Assembly: GCF_018327685.1 (NCBI RefSeq)
Contig: NZ_BNEL01000001.1
Span: 5,829,501 to 5,893,500 of the forward strand
Direction: 5' to 3'
DNA: 64,000 nt
Source of the DNA: Streptomyces sp. TS71-3
GTDB lineage: Bacteria > Actinomycetota > Actinomycetes > Streptomycetales > Streptomycetaceae
This document shows, one piece after another, positions 1 to 8,850 of the stretch; position 1 is the first letter of the stretch; each line of letters starts with the position of its first letter. The notes under the pieces are model-generated. The model saw only the letters and a program-made list of their open reading frames with translations, searched no databases and was not told the DNA's origin. Both the position numbers and the translations under genes were made by a program.

Positions 1-859
1 ACGCGTAGCCCATGTTCAGCTGGGTGAAGCCCTGCTGGTAGAGGTAGAGCGTGTAGAAGAGCGTCGAGTCGGCCGGGCCGCCGTCGCCCCCGCTCACGAC
101 ATAGGCGCTGGTGAACGCCTGGAACGCGTGGACCGTGTCGAGCAGCACGCTGAAGAAGACGAGCGGGCTCATGTGCGGGAGCGTGACGCTGAAGAACCGG
201 CGGAAAGGTCCGGCCCCGTCGACCAGGGCCGCCTCCAACTGGTCGCGTGGCACCTGCCGGAGCCCCGCCAGGAAGATGACCATCGTCGAGCCGAACGCCC
301 AGGCGTTGAGGGTGATGATCACCAGGAGCGAGGTGTTCGGATCACCGATCCAGCTCCGGTGCTCGATGCCGATGGCCTGGAGCGCGTTGTTGAGGAGGCC
401 GCTCGCCCCGAATATCTGCCGCCAGAGAGTCGCGATGGCGACACTCGCACCCAGCAGCGACGGCAGGTAGATCAGCGCGCGATAGCCGGTGATGAAGCGG
501 ATGCCGGTGTTCAGCAGGAGCGCCACGAGCATGGACACGACGAGGACGACCGGCACCGACACGACGACGTACATGATCGTGACCCATGCGGCGCTGTCGA
601 ACCTGGGGTCCGAGAAGAGCTGGGTGAAGTTGGCGAGACCGACCCAGCGGGGGCTGCTCAACAGGTCGTAGCGCGTGAACGAGAGGTAGAGCGAGTAGGC
701 CATCGGGCCCAGCGTCAGGCAGGCCATGCCGATCAGCCAGGGCGTGAGGAAGCCGAGGGCGGCGAGGGAGTCCCGCGATCCCGACCGGCCGCGACGCCGG
801 CGCGGACGGAAGGACTCCGGTGCGCCCGTGACGGAAGGGGCGAGGCTATCGGTGGTCAT
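1..859 (-). CDS. Sugar ABC transporter permease (MalF/UgpA type), 3' end outside window
   Basis: One of the two membrane subunits of a binding-protein-dependent carbohydrate importer in the cytoplasmic membrane. Read by hand from the ATG at 859, the frame stays open to the window edge (about 286 residues). A basic N-terminus is followed by a first membrane segment (FLTPWLIGMACLTLGPMAYS) and further hydrophobic helices. Near the C-terminal side is the EAA loop that docks the ATPase (EAALVDGAGPFRRFFSVTLP), then SPLVFFSVLLDTVHAFQAF, as in MalF/UgpA/MsmF permeases. The start overlaps the end of the preceding dehydrogenase gene by 14 bp, so the two are co-transcribed and probably translationally coupled. 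A second permease and a binding protein are expected beyond the window. The sugar cannot be told from the sequence. Confidence 0.9.
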   Translation of the reverse strand, partial: MTTDSLAPSVTGAPESFRPRRRRGRSGSRDSLAALGFLTPWLIGMACLTLGPMAYSLYLSFTRYDLLSSPRWVGLANFTQLFSDPRFDSAAWVTIMYVVVSVPVVLVVSMLVALLLNTGIRFITGYRALIYLPSLLGASVAIATLWRQIFGASGLLNNALQAIGIEHRSWIGDPNTSLLVIITLNAWAFGSTMVIFLAGLRQVPRDQLEAALVDGAGPFRRFFSVTLPHMSPLVFFSVLLDTVHAFQAFTSAYVVSGGDGGPADSTLFYTLYLYQQGFTQLNMGYA

Positions 860-1727
860 GGGCCCCCGCCTCCTGGCGGACGGTTCCCGCGGCGTGGGCT
901 TCGAGCGCCTCGGCGACCGTGTCCGAGAGGAGCGCGGCGAGGGCGCTCGGAGCGCCGGCGGTGCCGCCCGCCTCGACGATCTCGCGCAGGTCCTTGCGCC
1001 AGGGCCGGTCCTCCGGCGCGACCCCGGCCGCGTCGTAGTCACGCGCGACGCGGTCGAAGAACCCCCAGTTCCTGACGACCCACGTGTCGGCCGTCCCCGT
1101 CGAGATCGCCCGGAGCAGCGCCTCCTCCTCGACGCCGTACGCGGCCCCGATCCGGATACCGTCCAACGCACCGGCGAGCGCGGCGAACATGACGAGCTGA
1201 TTGGCGAGCTTGACCGCGGCACCCGCGCCGACCGGACCGAGGTGGTGCACGACGGAAGCGACCGTGCCGAGGTACGGCCGGGCGCCGTCCAGCGAGGGAC
1301 GGTCAGCACCCGCGAACGCGGTGAGATCGCCCGCTCTGGCCCGGTCCGCCCCGCCGGTGACCGGCGCGTCGACGTATCCCGCGCCGCGCGCCGTCACGAG
1401 GTCCGCCAGCTCCCGGGTCCGCTCGGGGAGCACCGTGCTGTGCACGACGACACGGTGGTCCGCGCCGAGACGGTCGAGGAGCCCGCTCTCGAACACCTCA
1501 AGGATCGCCCGCTCGTCGGGTACGGCGAACGCCACGACGCGACACGCCGCCAGCTCCTCGGGCGACGCTTCCCGCGCACCCGCATCCGTCAGCACGGCAG
1601 TCCGCTCGGCCGAACGGTCAAACGCCCGTACGCGCCACCCTTCCGCCAGGAGGCGCAACCCCATGGCCTGGCCCAGGTTCCCGAGTCCCACCAGACCGAC
1701 GGCCCCTTCGTCCGTTGTCGGCGCCAC
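846..1727 (-). CDS. NAD(P)-binding 3-hydroxyisobutyrate dehydrogenase-like oxidoreductase
   Basis: Predicted cytosolic beta-hydroxyacid dehydrogenase of 293 residues, the usual size of the HIBADH/tartronate semialdehyde reductase family. The N-terminal Rossmann motif is clear (GLVGLGNLGQAMGLRLLAEG, a GxGxxG). The family substrate loop DAPVTGGADRARAGDLTAF and the catalytic-lysine helix GAGAAVKLANQL follow, with an all-helical C-terminal half. The GTG start at 1727 is supported by GGGAGG seven bases upstream. It is the first visible gene of the operon continuing into the sugar permease. With the divergent GntR gene this suggests oxidation or reduction of an imported sugar-acid-like compound; the substrate is inferred, not shown. 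Confidence 0.85.
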   Translation of the reverse strand: MAPTTDEGAVGLVGLGNLGQAMGLRLLAEGWRVRAFDRSAERTAVLTDAGAREASPEELAACRVVAFAVPDERAILEVFESGLLDRLGADHRVVVHSTVLPERTRELADLVTARGAGYVDAPVTGGADRARAGDLTAFAGADRPSLDGARPYLGTVASVVHHLGPVGAGAAVKLANQLVMFAALAGALDGIRIGAAYGVEEEALLRAISTGTADTWVVRNWGFFDRVARDYDAAGVAPEDRPWRKDLREIVEAGGTAGAPSALAALLSDTVAEALEAHAAGTVRQEAGAHDHR

Positions 1728-1824
1728 GCGTGATCCTCCCTCGTCCTTGAAGTTGGATGCGTTTCCGGGGGGCGAGGCCGCGGTGGTGCTCAGCTCGACG
1801 GCGTCGTCTCACCGATCCTGTCTA

Positions 1825-1858
1825 TTGTCTACAAGTTGCTGGCGTCTATTGTCTACAA
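1825..1858. promoter_or_regulatory. Two identical GntR-type operators in the divergent promoter
   Basis: The dyad TTGTCTACAA (TTGT-CT-ACAA) occurs at 1825-1834 and 1849-1858, inside the longer direct repeat TCTATTGTCTACAA, at a 24-bp period. FCD-type GntR regulators commonly bind TNGTNNACNA-like dyads. The pair lies between the GntR gene (start 1928) and the dehydrogenase-permease operon (start 1727), so it is the likely operator for both directions. Confidence 0.65.
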
Positions 1859-1927
1859 CAGACAAGGAACCACGGCAAGACCTTTCACACGGATACAGTG
1901 AGCAATCCAGCAGCGGGAGGAAGCGGC

Positions 1928-2632
1928 ATGGCGTCGAGCAGCGGAAACGGCGGAACCGAAGGAGATGACCGCGTTCTCCGCGCGCCGAGCCTCGTGTCCC
2001 TGGCCGCGCAGTCCATCCGGAACCGGATCCTCGCCGGTGGGTTCCAGCCCGGGGAGCGCCTGTTCGAGGAGCGGCTGACCGACGAGCTCGCGATCAGCCG
2101 GCCGCCGCTGAGGGAGGCGCTCCGGCTCCTCGAGAACGAGGGGCTCGTGACCTCGCAGCCCCGGCGCGGTGCCTTCGTCGCCACCCTCACCGACCAGGAC
2201 GTCTACGAGATCCTGACGCTGCGGTCCGCGCTGGAGCGGATGGCGTTCGAGCTCGGGATCCCCGTCGCCGACCCGGCGCTCCTCGCGCCGGCCGAGGCCG
2301 CGCTCGAGAAGATGGAGGAGCACGCGGCGGCGGGGGACCGCGGTGCCCTGGTACAGGACGGCTACGACTTCCACTCCCGGCTCATCAAGATCGCGCGGCA
2401 CGGCCGGCTTGAGGCGATCTACGCCTCCGTGCAGCAGCAACTGCTTCTGTGCATGTCACGGAACCTGCTCGCCCGCGAACGGTTCTACGAGGACCTGGAG
2501 GAGCACGCCGCGCGTCACCGGGGGCTCCTTGAGCTGGTCCGGGCGGGCGATGTGCGCGCTGCGCTGGCCGAGCTGGAGTCCCATGGCGAGCGGTCGTTCG
2601 AGGAGGCCCGGCCTCCGCGGGGTAAGGAGTAG
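1928..2632 (+). CDS. GntR family transcriptional regulator, FCD domain
   Basis: DNA-binding regulator of 234 residues. The winged HTH occupies about residues 20-85 (AQSIRNRILAGGFQPGERLF ... ISRPPLREALRLLENEGLV), followed by an all-helical FCD ligand domain with DFHSRLIKIARHGRL and a C-terminal EEHAARHRGLLELVRAGDVR stretch typical of the FadR subfamily. ATG at 1928 is chosen because GGGAGG lies just upstream; the open frame extends further upstream only through the operator region. It is divergent to the sugar permease operon and very likely represses it, and itself, through the TTGTCTACAA sites. The ligand is probably an organic or sugar acid, as is usual for FCD regulators. Confidence 0.88.
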   Translation: MASSSGNGGTEGDDRVLRAPSLVSLAAQSIRNRILAGGFQPGERLFEERLTDELAISRPPLREALRLLENEGLVTSQPRRGAFVATLTDQDVYEILTLRSALERMAFELGIPVADPALLAPAEAALEKMEEHAAAGDRGALVQDGYDFHSRLIKIARHGRLEAIYASVQQQLLLCMSRNLLARERFYEDLEEHAARHRGLLELVRAGDVRAALAELESHGERSFEEARPPRGKE

Positions 2633-2694
2633 GGCCCGTGCAGCAGGGCCTGTGGAGCAGGGCCCTCTCCGGGCCCCCACCCCTCACCCCGTGC

Positions 2695-3822
2695 TCACCC
2701 CGTCAGATCCCCTTCGCGCTCGTTGACGGAGGCGAAGTACCGCACCTTCTCCTCGTCCACCCGCACGCCGAGCCCCGGTCCCGTGGGCACCCTGAGCCGT
2801 CCCGCCTCCAGCCGCAGCGGCTCGACGATGTCATCGGCGTGCAGGTAGTACATGCTGTCGATGGCCCGGGACAGCACGGGCGTGCTGGCCACCACGGCCA
2901 GGTGCGCCGCGGTCGCGATACCCAGCTCGCCCCCGCTGTGCAGGTTCATGCCGAGCCCGAACGTCTCGCAGTGCGCGGCGAGCGCCTTGGTCGCCGCGAT
3001 GCCGCCCCACTTGTAGACGTCTCCGTGCACGACGTCCACCGCGTTCAGCCGCACCGCCGGTGCGAAGTCCTCGAAGCGGACCACGCACATGTTGGTGCAC
3101 AGCGGGATGCGCACCTTGGCGGCCACCTGGCTCATGCCCTCGATCCCGACGCAGGGGTCCTCCAGGTACTCCAGGTCGAGCTCCTCCAGGGCGATCCCGG
3201 CGCGCACCGCGTCCGGCACCGACCACGCGGCGTTCGGGTCGACCCGCAGGTTCACGCCCGGCAGCGCGTCCCGCAGCGCCCGCATGATGGCCACATCGCC
3301 CTGGACGTCCCGGGTCCCCTTCAGCTTGACCGCCGTGAAGCCGCCCTCGGCGACCACCCGTGCCGCGTGCTCCGCCAGCGCCCGCGGCAGCCCGGCGGCG
3401 TCCGCCCGGGGCGCGTCCGCGCGCGTGACCAGCGCGGTGATCGGCACCTCGTCGCGTACCGGGCCGCCGAGCAGGTCCGTGACCGACTGTCCCGTGATCT
3501 TGCCCATCAGGTCCCAGCAGGCGACGTCCAGGGCGGCGATGGCCGCGTAGCCGAGGTAGCCGTAGAAGAACGGCACCATGTGCTGCTTGCGGTGGAACCG
3601 CTCCAGGGCGAACGGGCTGGTGCCGATCAGGTCCCCGGCGATGGAGCGGACGATCGCGGCCACCGGGCTGCCCCACATCGTCTCGCCCCAGCCCTCCACG
3701 CCCTCGTCCGTGCGGAGCCGGACCACCGTCCGCGTCTCGCCGGTCTTGGTCTCGAAGGAGCTGGTGAACGGGTTGGTCAGGGGCAGGTTCACGACCTGCA
3801 CGTCAACGTCTGTGATCTTCAT
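2695..3822 (-). CDS. Enolase-superfamily acid-sugar dehydratase (glucarate dehydratase-like)
   Basis: Predicted metal-dependent dehydratase of 375 residues in the mandelate racemase/muconate lactonizing group. Visible active-site set: KxK base K166/K168 (VKLKG), metal ligands D195 (RVDPNAAW) and E221 (YLEDP), N244 (CTNM) in the third ligand position, and a H295 (NLHSGGELG)/D268 (VHGD) dyad. Asn as third ligand and this spacing match the glucarate dehydratase subgroup rather than plain muconate cycloisomerases. The substrate is likely an aldarate or aldonate, but not fixed by the sequence. ATG at 3822 overlaps the creatininase-like stop by 4 bp (ATGA), so the two are coupled. A longer upstream frame exists but would run through the neighbouring gene. 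Confidence 0.87.
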   Translation of the reverse strand: MKITDVDVQVVNLPLTNPFTSSFETKTGETRTVVRLRTDEGVEGWGETMWGSPVAAIVRSIAGDLIGTSPFALERFHRKQHMVPFFYGYLGYAAIAALDVACWDLMGKITGQSVTDLLGGPVRDEVPITALVTRADAPRADAAGLPRALAEHAARVVAEGGFTAVKLKGTRDVQGDVAIMRALRDALPGVNLRVDPNAAWSVPDAVRAGIALEELDLEYLEDPCVGIEGMSQVAAKVRIPLCTNMCVVRFEDFAPAVRLNAVDVVHGDVYKWGGIAATKALAAHCETFGLGMNLHSGGELGIATAAHLAVVASTPVLSRAIDSMYYLHADDIVEPLRLEAGRLRVPTGPGLGVRVDEEKVRYFASVNEREGDLTG

Positions 3823-4895
3823 GACTCTCCTCGGGCGGCGCGGACGGGGGCGTTCTGGGCCGGGCTCACAGGGTCCGTGGCGGTCGCCGCGTCGAACGCG
3901 AGGATCGCCCGGGCCAGCCCCCGGGCCCGGTCGTCCAGCAGCCGCATCCCCTGCGCGGCGTCGGCACCGGAGGCGTCGTCGGTGGAACCGCCGACCCTCG
4001 CCCACTCCCCGTGCCGTTCGACCGTGAGACCCGGGTGCGGTGGCCGGTCGAAGAGTGGCGGCGGCTCCACGGGAGGGCGCGGCGGCACGGGCGTGCGCAC
4101 CAGGCCGGGGTGGGCCGCCAGCATCAGCGACGTCTCGAACCAGCCCGCGTGCCCCGGCGTGCGCTCCGGACGCTCGCCGGCCGCCTCGCCCGTGGCCAGC
4201 GTCCAGTAGGAGCAGGTGGCCACCGTCGCCCGCGCGCGCAGCGCGAAGCGCTTCGCCGCCAGGCGCATGATCTCGTCGTTGCCGCCGTGCCCGTTGACGA
4301 TCATGATCCGCCGGTAGCCGCTGGTCACGAGCGAGTCCAGCAGGTCGTCGAGGACCGCTGCCAGGGTGGGCGCGGAGAGCGAGAGCGCCGCCGCGAACAG
4401 GTGGTGAGGGCTGTGCCCGAACGGCAGGGTGGGCAGCCGCACCAGCGCGGGCGCGGCCGGCTCGGCGTCGAGCAGCGCGGTCGCCCGGTCGGTGACGGCC
4501 TCGACGAGCAGGGTGTCGGTGCCCATCGGCAGGTGGCCGGCGTGCTGCTCCTGGGAGCCGATCGGGAGCAGGGCGACGGCCTGCTCCCCGGCGTCGCGCA
4601 CCTGGCGCCAGGTGAGCTCGGTGAGGCGCACGGTTGTGGAGGCGCCTGTGGCTCGGGTGGCTGTGGCTCGGGCACCTGCGGCTCGGGAGCCGGTGGTGCC
4701 GGCGCCGGGGGAGTCGGAGGTGTCCGGGGCGGCGTCTTCGCGGGGCCGGCTGCGTGCGGCGCCGGCCGGGCCGGCTGCGTCCGGGCCGGTTGCCTCCGGG
4801 CCGTCCGTGGAGGGTGTGGTGCGGGTGGCGCGCGGGGCGCCGGTGGCGTCGGTCATGGGAGTACGGTCCTGATCGGAGTGGTCCTGTCGGCTCAT
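3819..4895 (-). CDS. Creatininase-family amidohydrolase with long N-terminal extension
   Basis: Predicted metal-dependent amide or lactam hydrolase (358 residues). The creatininase domain starts near residue 88 and carries PIGSQEQHAGHLPMGTDTLL (E116, H118, D127 as metal ligands) and VNGHGGN at 200-206. The family normally starts close to the domain. Here about 85 Ala/Thr/Gly/Pro-rich residues precede it, partly encoded by a 15-bp tandem repeat (three units, 4646-4690), so either the extension is real and disordered or the true start is internal. ATG at 4895 has a GGAAGGG a few bases upstream. It is the first gene of a two-gene operon with the dehydratase, suggesting hydrolysis of an amide that feeds an acid to it (inference). 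Confidence 0.85.
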   Translation of the reverse strand: MSRQDHSDQDRTPMTDATGAPRATRTTPSTDGPEATGPDAAGPAGAARSRPREDAAPDTSDSPGAGTTGSRAAGARATATRATGASTTVRLTELTWRQVRDAGEQAVALLPIGSQEQHAGHLPMGTDTLLVEAVTDRATALLDAEPAAPALVRLPTLPFGHSPHHLFAAALSLSAPTLAAVLDDLLDSLVTSGYRRIMIVNGHGGNDEIMRLAAKRFALRARATVATCSYWTLATGEAAGERPERTPGHAGWFETSLMLAAHPGLVRTPVPPRPPVEPPPLFDRPPHPGLTVERHGEWARVGGSTDDASGADAAQGMRLLDDRARGLARAILAFDAATATDPVSPAQNAPVRAARGES

Positions 4896-4959
4896 TGCGG
4901 TCCCTTCCGTAATCTCACGGCTCTACCTCCCGAAATGCCGCGCGTGGCAGAGTCGGGTC

Positions 4960-5916
4960 ATGGTGCATGAACGTCCTCCGCTGCGGTTGGTGCCCGAGCC
5001 CGCGCCGGAACCGGTCACACCGCCCGCTCCCCGGGTGCTGGGCGCGGTCGAGCTGCTGCCCGGGCGCATCCGTGCGGCCGTTCTGAGCGTCTCCGGCCGG
5101 GTCCTGGAGCGGACCGAGGAGGCGTACGACCCGGGCGCACCGGGTCCCGCGGAGGTGGACGCGGCACTCGCCCGGTCCGCCCGGGTGTTCGCCGGGCGGG
5201 CTCCCGTGGGCGTGGGCATCGCTGCCGCCGGGCTCGTCGATCCCGACGCCGGTGTGATCACCGAGGTCAACGACGTGCCCGCGCTGCACGGCTACCCGGT
5301 GGGCGAGCGGTTGCGGGCGCTGACCGGAGCGCCGGTACGGGTCGAGCACCGGGCGCGCCTTCAGGCCCTCGGTGACCGGTGGTTCGGCCCCGGCCGGGGC
5401 CGGCGCACCTTCGCGTCGGTGTCGACCGGCGAGGTGCTTGGCGTCGGCATCCTCTACGACGGCGAGGTGCTTGCCCCGCACGGTGGCCGCAGCGGCGCCC
5501 ACATGACCGTGTCGGCCAGCGGAGAACGCTGCACCTGCGGCAGCCGCGGCTGCTGGAAGACCCTCGCCACCACACGCTGGCTGCGCGCCCGGACCCGGGC
5601 GGCCGGCCTCGGCGCGGACCTCTCGCTGGCCGCGCTCGCCGGCCGCGACGACGAGCGGGCGCGCGGCGTGGTGGCCGAGTACGCGGACAACCTCGCCCTC
5701 GGACTCGCGAACGTCCAGCAGCTCTTCGCACCGGGCCTGTTCGTCCTGCACGGCGAGGCGCGCGAGGGCGGGGAGCGATTCCGTGCGCTGATCGAGCGGC
5801 GGCTGCGGTCCGGCGTGGCGGCGGGCGCGGAGGAGCCACGCGTCATCGTCAGCGACGCGGCCGTCGACGACGTCGCCCTGCTGGGCGGCGCGGGGCTCGT
5901 GCTGTCGCACCTGTAG
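4960..5916 (+). CDS. ROK-family protein lacking the catalytic Asp and a DNA-binding domain
   Basis: 318 residues with ROK fold signatures: GVGIAAAGLVDPDAGVI, ALGDRWFG, GVGILYDGEVLAPHGGRSGAHM and the ROK zinc motif H181...C191-T-C-G-x-x-G-C198. Two family hallmarks are missing. The phosphate loop DxGGT reads VLGAVELLPGRIRAAVL, and the catalytic Asp of the usual VENDAN motif is replaced (VEHRAR, Arg at 131). Only about 27 residues precede the ROK domain, so there is no winged HTH as in NagC/XylR repressors. It is probably a sugar-binding, non-kinase ROK protein. It is divergent from the creatininase-dehydratase operon (64 bp apart) and convergent with the ABC transporter operon. Family call is firm, function unknown. 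Confidence 0.82.
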   Translation: MVHERPPLRLVPEPAPEPVTPPAPRVLGAVELLPGRIRAAVLSVSGRVLERTEEAYDPGAPGPAEVDAALARSARVFAGRAPVGVGIAAAGLVDPDAGVITEVNDVPALHGYPVGERLRALTGAPVRVEHRARLQALGDRWFGPGRGRRTFASVSTGEVLGVGILYDGEVLAPHGGRSGAHMTVSASGERCTCGSRGCWKTLATTRWLRARTRAAGLGADLSLAALAGRDDERARGVVAEYADNLALGLANVQQLFAPGLFVLHGEAREGGERFRALIERRLRSGVAAGAEEPRVIVSDAAVDDVALLGGAGLVLSHL

Positions 5917-6026
5917 CCGCGCTTGCCGGAGCGGTCGCCGGCAAGGGAACAGGATGAGGCGCCCGGATCCGGGTGTGCGCTCGCGGCGCATGGTCTGCCC
6001 GGATCCGCGCCCGCGCCGGGCGCCGC

Positions 6027-7031
6027 TCACGGCGCTCCGCCCGCGTCGGCACCCGCCCCGCCCTCGTCCGGGCCCTGCGCTGCGGACCCTGCCGGGTTCG
6101 CCGCCGGGGCGGCCGCCGTGCCCGCCGCGGCCTGCGCCCCGCTCACCGCCGCCCCACCTCCCGCCGCCTCGCGCGCCGCACCGCCCGCCCGCCGGGCCCG
6201 GCGCGGGTCGGGGACCGGTACGGCGTCCAGCAACTGCCGCGTGTACGGGTGCTCGGGGGCGTGGAACACCCGCTCCGCGTCGCCCACTTCCACCAGCCGC
6301 CCCCGGCGCATCACGGCGACCCGGTCGGCCACCTGGCGGACCACGGCGAGGTTGTGCGACACGAAGACGTAGGTCAGGCCGTGCCGCCGCTGGAGCTCGG
6401 CCAGCAGTTCGAGGATCCTGGCCTGCACGGACACGTCCAGGGCGCTGGTCGGCTCGTCGAGCACCACGAGCCGGGGCTCCAGGGCGAGCGCGCGGGCGAT
6501 CGAGACCCGCTGCCGCTGCCCGCCCGAGAACTCGTGCGGATAGCGGTCCCGCATCGCGGGCTCCAGGCCGACCGCCTCCAGCAGTTCGCCGACCCGCTCG
6601 CGGGTGCGCGCCCTGCCCCGCCGGCCGCGCGCCGCCGGGTCGTGCGTGAGCAGCGGCTCCGCCACGATGTCGGCGATGCGCCAGCGCGGGTTCATGCTGG
6701 AGTACGGGTCCTGGAGGACCACCTGCATCTGCCGGCGCAGGCGCCGCAGCCCGGCGGGGGAGAGCTCCGCCAGATCCTGGCCGTCGAAGGCGACCCGGCC
6801 CGCGGTCGGGGTGAGCAGCCGCAGCAGGAGCCGGGTGAGCGTCGTCTTGCCGCAGCCGGACTCGCCGACCAGCGCCAGGGTCTCGCCCTCGTGCACGGTC
6901 AGGGACACGTCGTCGACGGCGACGCCGCCGCCCCGGCCGTCGAACTCCTTGCGCAGCCCGGCCAGTTCGACGAGCACCGGGGACGCGGGGCCGGCCGCGG
7001 GCTCAGTCGCGCCGATCACAGGGGGTGTCAT
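6027..7031 (-). CDS. Peptide-type ABC transporter ATP-binding protein (OppF/DppF-like)
   Basis: Cytosolic ATPase subunit (334 residues) powering the importer encoded upstream. Walker [10 protein letters not shown] (near 56-64), Q-loop [12 protein letters not shown], signature FSGGQRQR, Walker [13 protein letters not shown] and the H-loop VSHNLAVV are all intact. The usual OppF C-terminal motif [16 protein letters not shown] is present. It is followed by a 55-residue Ala/Gly/Pro-rich tail instead of the cysteine motif seen in many relatives. The start overlaps the upstream D-subunit gene by 4 bp (ATGA), and it is the last gene of the five-gene operon. Confidence 0.92.
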   Translation of the reverse strand: MTPPVIGATEPAAGPASPVLVELAGLRKEFDGRGGGVAVDDVSLTVHEGETLALVGESGCGKTTLTRLLLRLLTPTAGRVAFDGQDLAELSPAGLRRLRRQMQVVLQDPYSSMNPRWRIADIVAEPLLTHDPAARGRRGRARTRERVGELLEAVGLEPAMRDRYPHEFSGGQRQRVSIARALALEPRLVVLDEPTSALDVSVQARILELLAELQRRHGLTYVFVSHNLAVVRQVADRVAVMRRGRLVEVGDAERVFHAPEHPYTRQLLDAVPVPDPRRARRAGGAAREAAGGGAAVSGAQAAAGTAAAPAANPAGSAAQGPDEGGAGADAGGAP

Positions 7032-7939
7032 GCCCGCTCCAGACGTGGGGTGGCGTCCAGCAGGCGGCGGGTGTAGCCGTCCGCGGGGTGGTCGAAGATG
7101 TCGAGGACGGGTCCGCTCTCCACGACCCGGCCCTGGTGCATCACCAGGACGCGGTCGGCGGTCTCGGCCACCACGCCCAGGTCGTGGGTGATCAGGACGA
7201 CGGCCATGCCGTGCCGGCGCTGCAGGTCAACCAGCAGGTCCAGGATCTGCCGCTGCACGGTGACGTCCAGGGCCGTGGTGGGCTCGTCGGCGATGAGCAG
7301 CCGGGGCCGGCCGACCAGCGCCATGGCGATCATCACCCGCTGGCGCAGCCCCCCGGACAGCTCGTGCGGGTACTGCGCGTAGCGGCGCTCCGGCTCGGGA
7401 ATCCCCACCTCGGCCAGTGCCGCGAGTGCCTGCTCCCGCGCCCTGGCGCGCGGCAGGTGCTGGTGGTGCCGGAGCACCTCGGCGACCTGCGCACCGACCC
7501 GCTGGAGCGGATCGAGGCTGGTCATCGGGTCCTGGAAGACCATCGCGATGTCCCGGCCCCGGATCCGGCCCAGCTCCTTCGGGGGCAGGGCGAGCAGGTC
7601 GCGTCCGCCGAAGCGGATCTCGCCGCCCGCGTACACGCACGGCGGTTCGGGGTTCAGCCGCAGCACGGACAGCGCGGTGGCGGTCTTGCCGCTGCCGGAC
7701 TCGCCGACGACGGCCACGGTCTGACCGGCCGACACGCGCAGGTCCACGTCCCTGGCGGCGTGCACCACCGAGGAGCCGAGGCGGAAGTCGACGCTGAGGC
7801 CGGCGATGTCGAGCAGGGGATCAGTGTCCGCCGGGTGCGGAGGCTGCCCGGCGTCCGGTGATGTGCTGTGCCGGGACGGTGTGGTGGGCCCTGCCGGTGC
7901 GGCGGGCCGCGGCGGTGTGGTGGAGTGCGGTTCGGTCAT
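7028..7939 (-). CDS. Peptide-type ABC transporter ATP-binding protein (OppD/DppD-like)
   Basis: Second ATPase subunit, 303 residues from the ATG at 7939. This start overlaps the stop of the permease gene by 4 bp; the open frame continues upstream only as a shadow of that gene. Walker [17 protein letters not shown]-loop [17 protein letters not shown], signature [15 protein letters not shown], Walker [13 protein letters not shown] and the switch histidine ITHDLGVV are present. The N-terminal 40 residues are Pro/Ser/Thr-rich. It ends soon after [17 protein letters not shown], so it also lacks the C-terminal cysteine-containing extension of longer DppD proteins. It should form a heterodimer with the next gene product. 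Confidence 0.92.
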   Translation of the reverse strand: MTEPHSTTPPRPAAPAGPTTPSRHSTSPDAGQPPHPADTDPLLDIAGLSVDFRLGSSVVHAARDVDLRVSAGQTVAVVGESGSGKTATALSVLRLNPEPPCVYAGGEIRFGGRDLLALPPKELGRIRGRDIAMVFQDPMTSLDPLQRVGAQVAEVLRHHQHLPRARAREQALAALAEVGIPEPERRYAQYPHELSGGLRQRVMIAMALVGRPRLLIADEPTTALDVTVQRQILDLLVDLQRRHGMAVVLITHDLGVVAETADRVLVMHQGRVVESGPVLDIFDHPADGYTRRLLDATPRLERA

Positions 7940-8850
7940 CGGCGGTACGCCTTCGGGTCCGCGACGTCCCGCAGGGCGTCGCCCGTGATGTTGACGGCGA
8001 GCGAGGTGAGCATCAGGGCCACGCCCGGGAAGACCGCGACCCACCAGGACGTGCCCAGGTAGAGCTGGCCGTCCGCGAGCATGGAGCCCCAGGTGACGGT
8101 CTCCTTGGGCACCCCGAGCCCCAGATAGCTGAGGGACGCCTCGGCGACGATGGCCGCCGCGATGTGCAGGGTGCCGATGGTCGCCAGCGGCGCCATGACG
8201 TTCGGGAGCAGGTGCCTGCGCATGATCGCGGCGTCGGTGGCACCGATGGCGCGGGCCTCGGTGACGAAGTCCCGCGAGCGCAGCGACAGCACCTCCGAGC
8301 GGACCACACGGGCGTACGACACCCAGCCGGTGAAGCCCAGCACCAGGATCACGTACCACAGGCCCGAGCCGGTGAAGCCCACGATGGCGAGGGCCAGCAG
8401 GATCGGCGGGAACGCGAGCTGGACGTCCGCGACCCGCATCAGGACCCGGTCCGGCCAGCCGCCGAAGTACCCGGACGCCAGGCCGATCACGGTGCCGAGC
8501 ACCCCGGCGAGCAGCGCCGCGCCCGCCCCGACCAGCAGCGAGACCCGGGTGCCGTAGATGACGCGGGAGAGCATGTCCCGGCCCAGCTGGTCGGTGCCGA
8601 GCGGATGGGCGCCGCTGCCGCCGGCCTGCCACGCGGGCGGGCGCAGCCGCATCAGCAGGTCCTGCGCGTTCGGGTCCGCCGGGGCGAGCAGCGGGGCGAA
8701 CAGCGCCGCGATCACCAGCAGGGCGAGGAGCACCAGCGCGGCCACGGCGAGCCGGTTGCGCAGCAGGGCCCGCACCGCGACCGACCCGGGACCGAGAGCC
8801 TTCGCGGCCGCGGGGGCGCCGGCCGGGACGGTGGTGGATGTGACGGTCAT
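7936..8850 (-). CDS. Peptide-type ABC transporter permease (OppC/DppC-like)
   Basis: Inner-membrane permease of 304 residues. A cytosolic N-terminus is followed by a first membrane helix ([20 protein letters not shown]) and the OppC landmark [21 protein letters not shown]. The core contains the EAA loop [20 protein letters not shown] and the C-terminal [14 protein letters not shown], as in DppC. ATG at 8850 is chosen because it overlaps the preceding permease stop by 4 bp; the much longer open frame upstream is antisense-type shadow. It pairs with the B permease to form the translocation pore. Confidence 0.92.
   Translation of the reverse strand: MTVTSTTVPAGAPAAAKALGPGSVAVRALLRNRLAVAALVLLALLVIAALFAPLLAPADPNAQDLLMRLRPPAWQAGGSGAHPLGTDQLGRDMLSRVIYGTRVSLLVGAGAALLAGVLGTVIGLASGYFGGWPDRVLMRVADVQLAFPPILLALAIVGFTGSGLWYVILVLGFTGWVSYARVVRSEVLSLRSRDFVTEARAIGATDAAIMRRHLLPNVMAPLATIGTLHIAAAIVAEASLSYLGLGVPKETVTWGSMLADGQLYLGTSWWVAVFPGVALMLTSLAVNITGDALRDVADPKAYRR

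Noticed and set aside
111..1075. Long plus-strand open frames over the sugar permease and dehydrogenase genes
   Set aside because: They are antisense to genes with clear families, lack ribosome sites and have Arg/Pro/Ala-rich shadow composition typical of high-G+C DNA.
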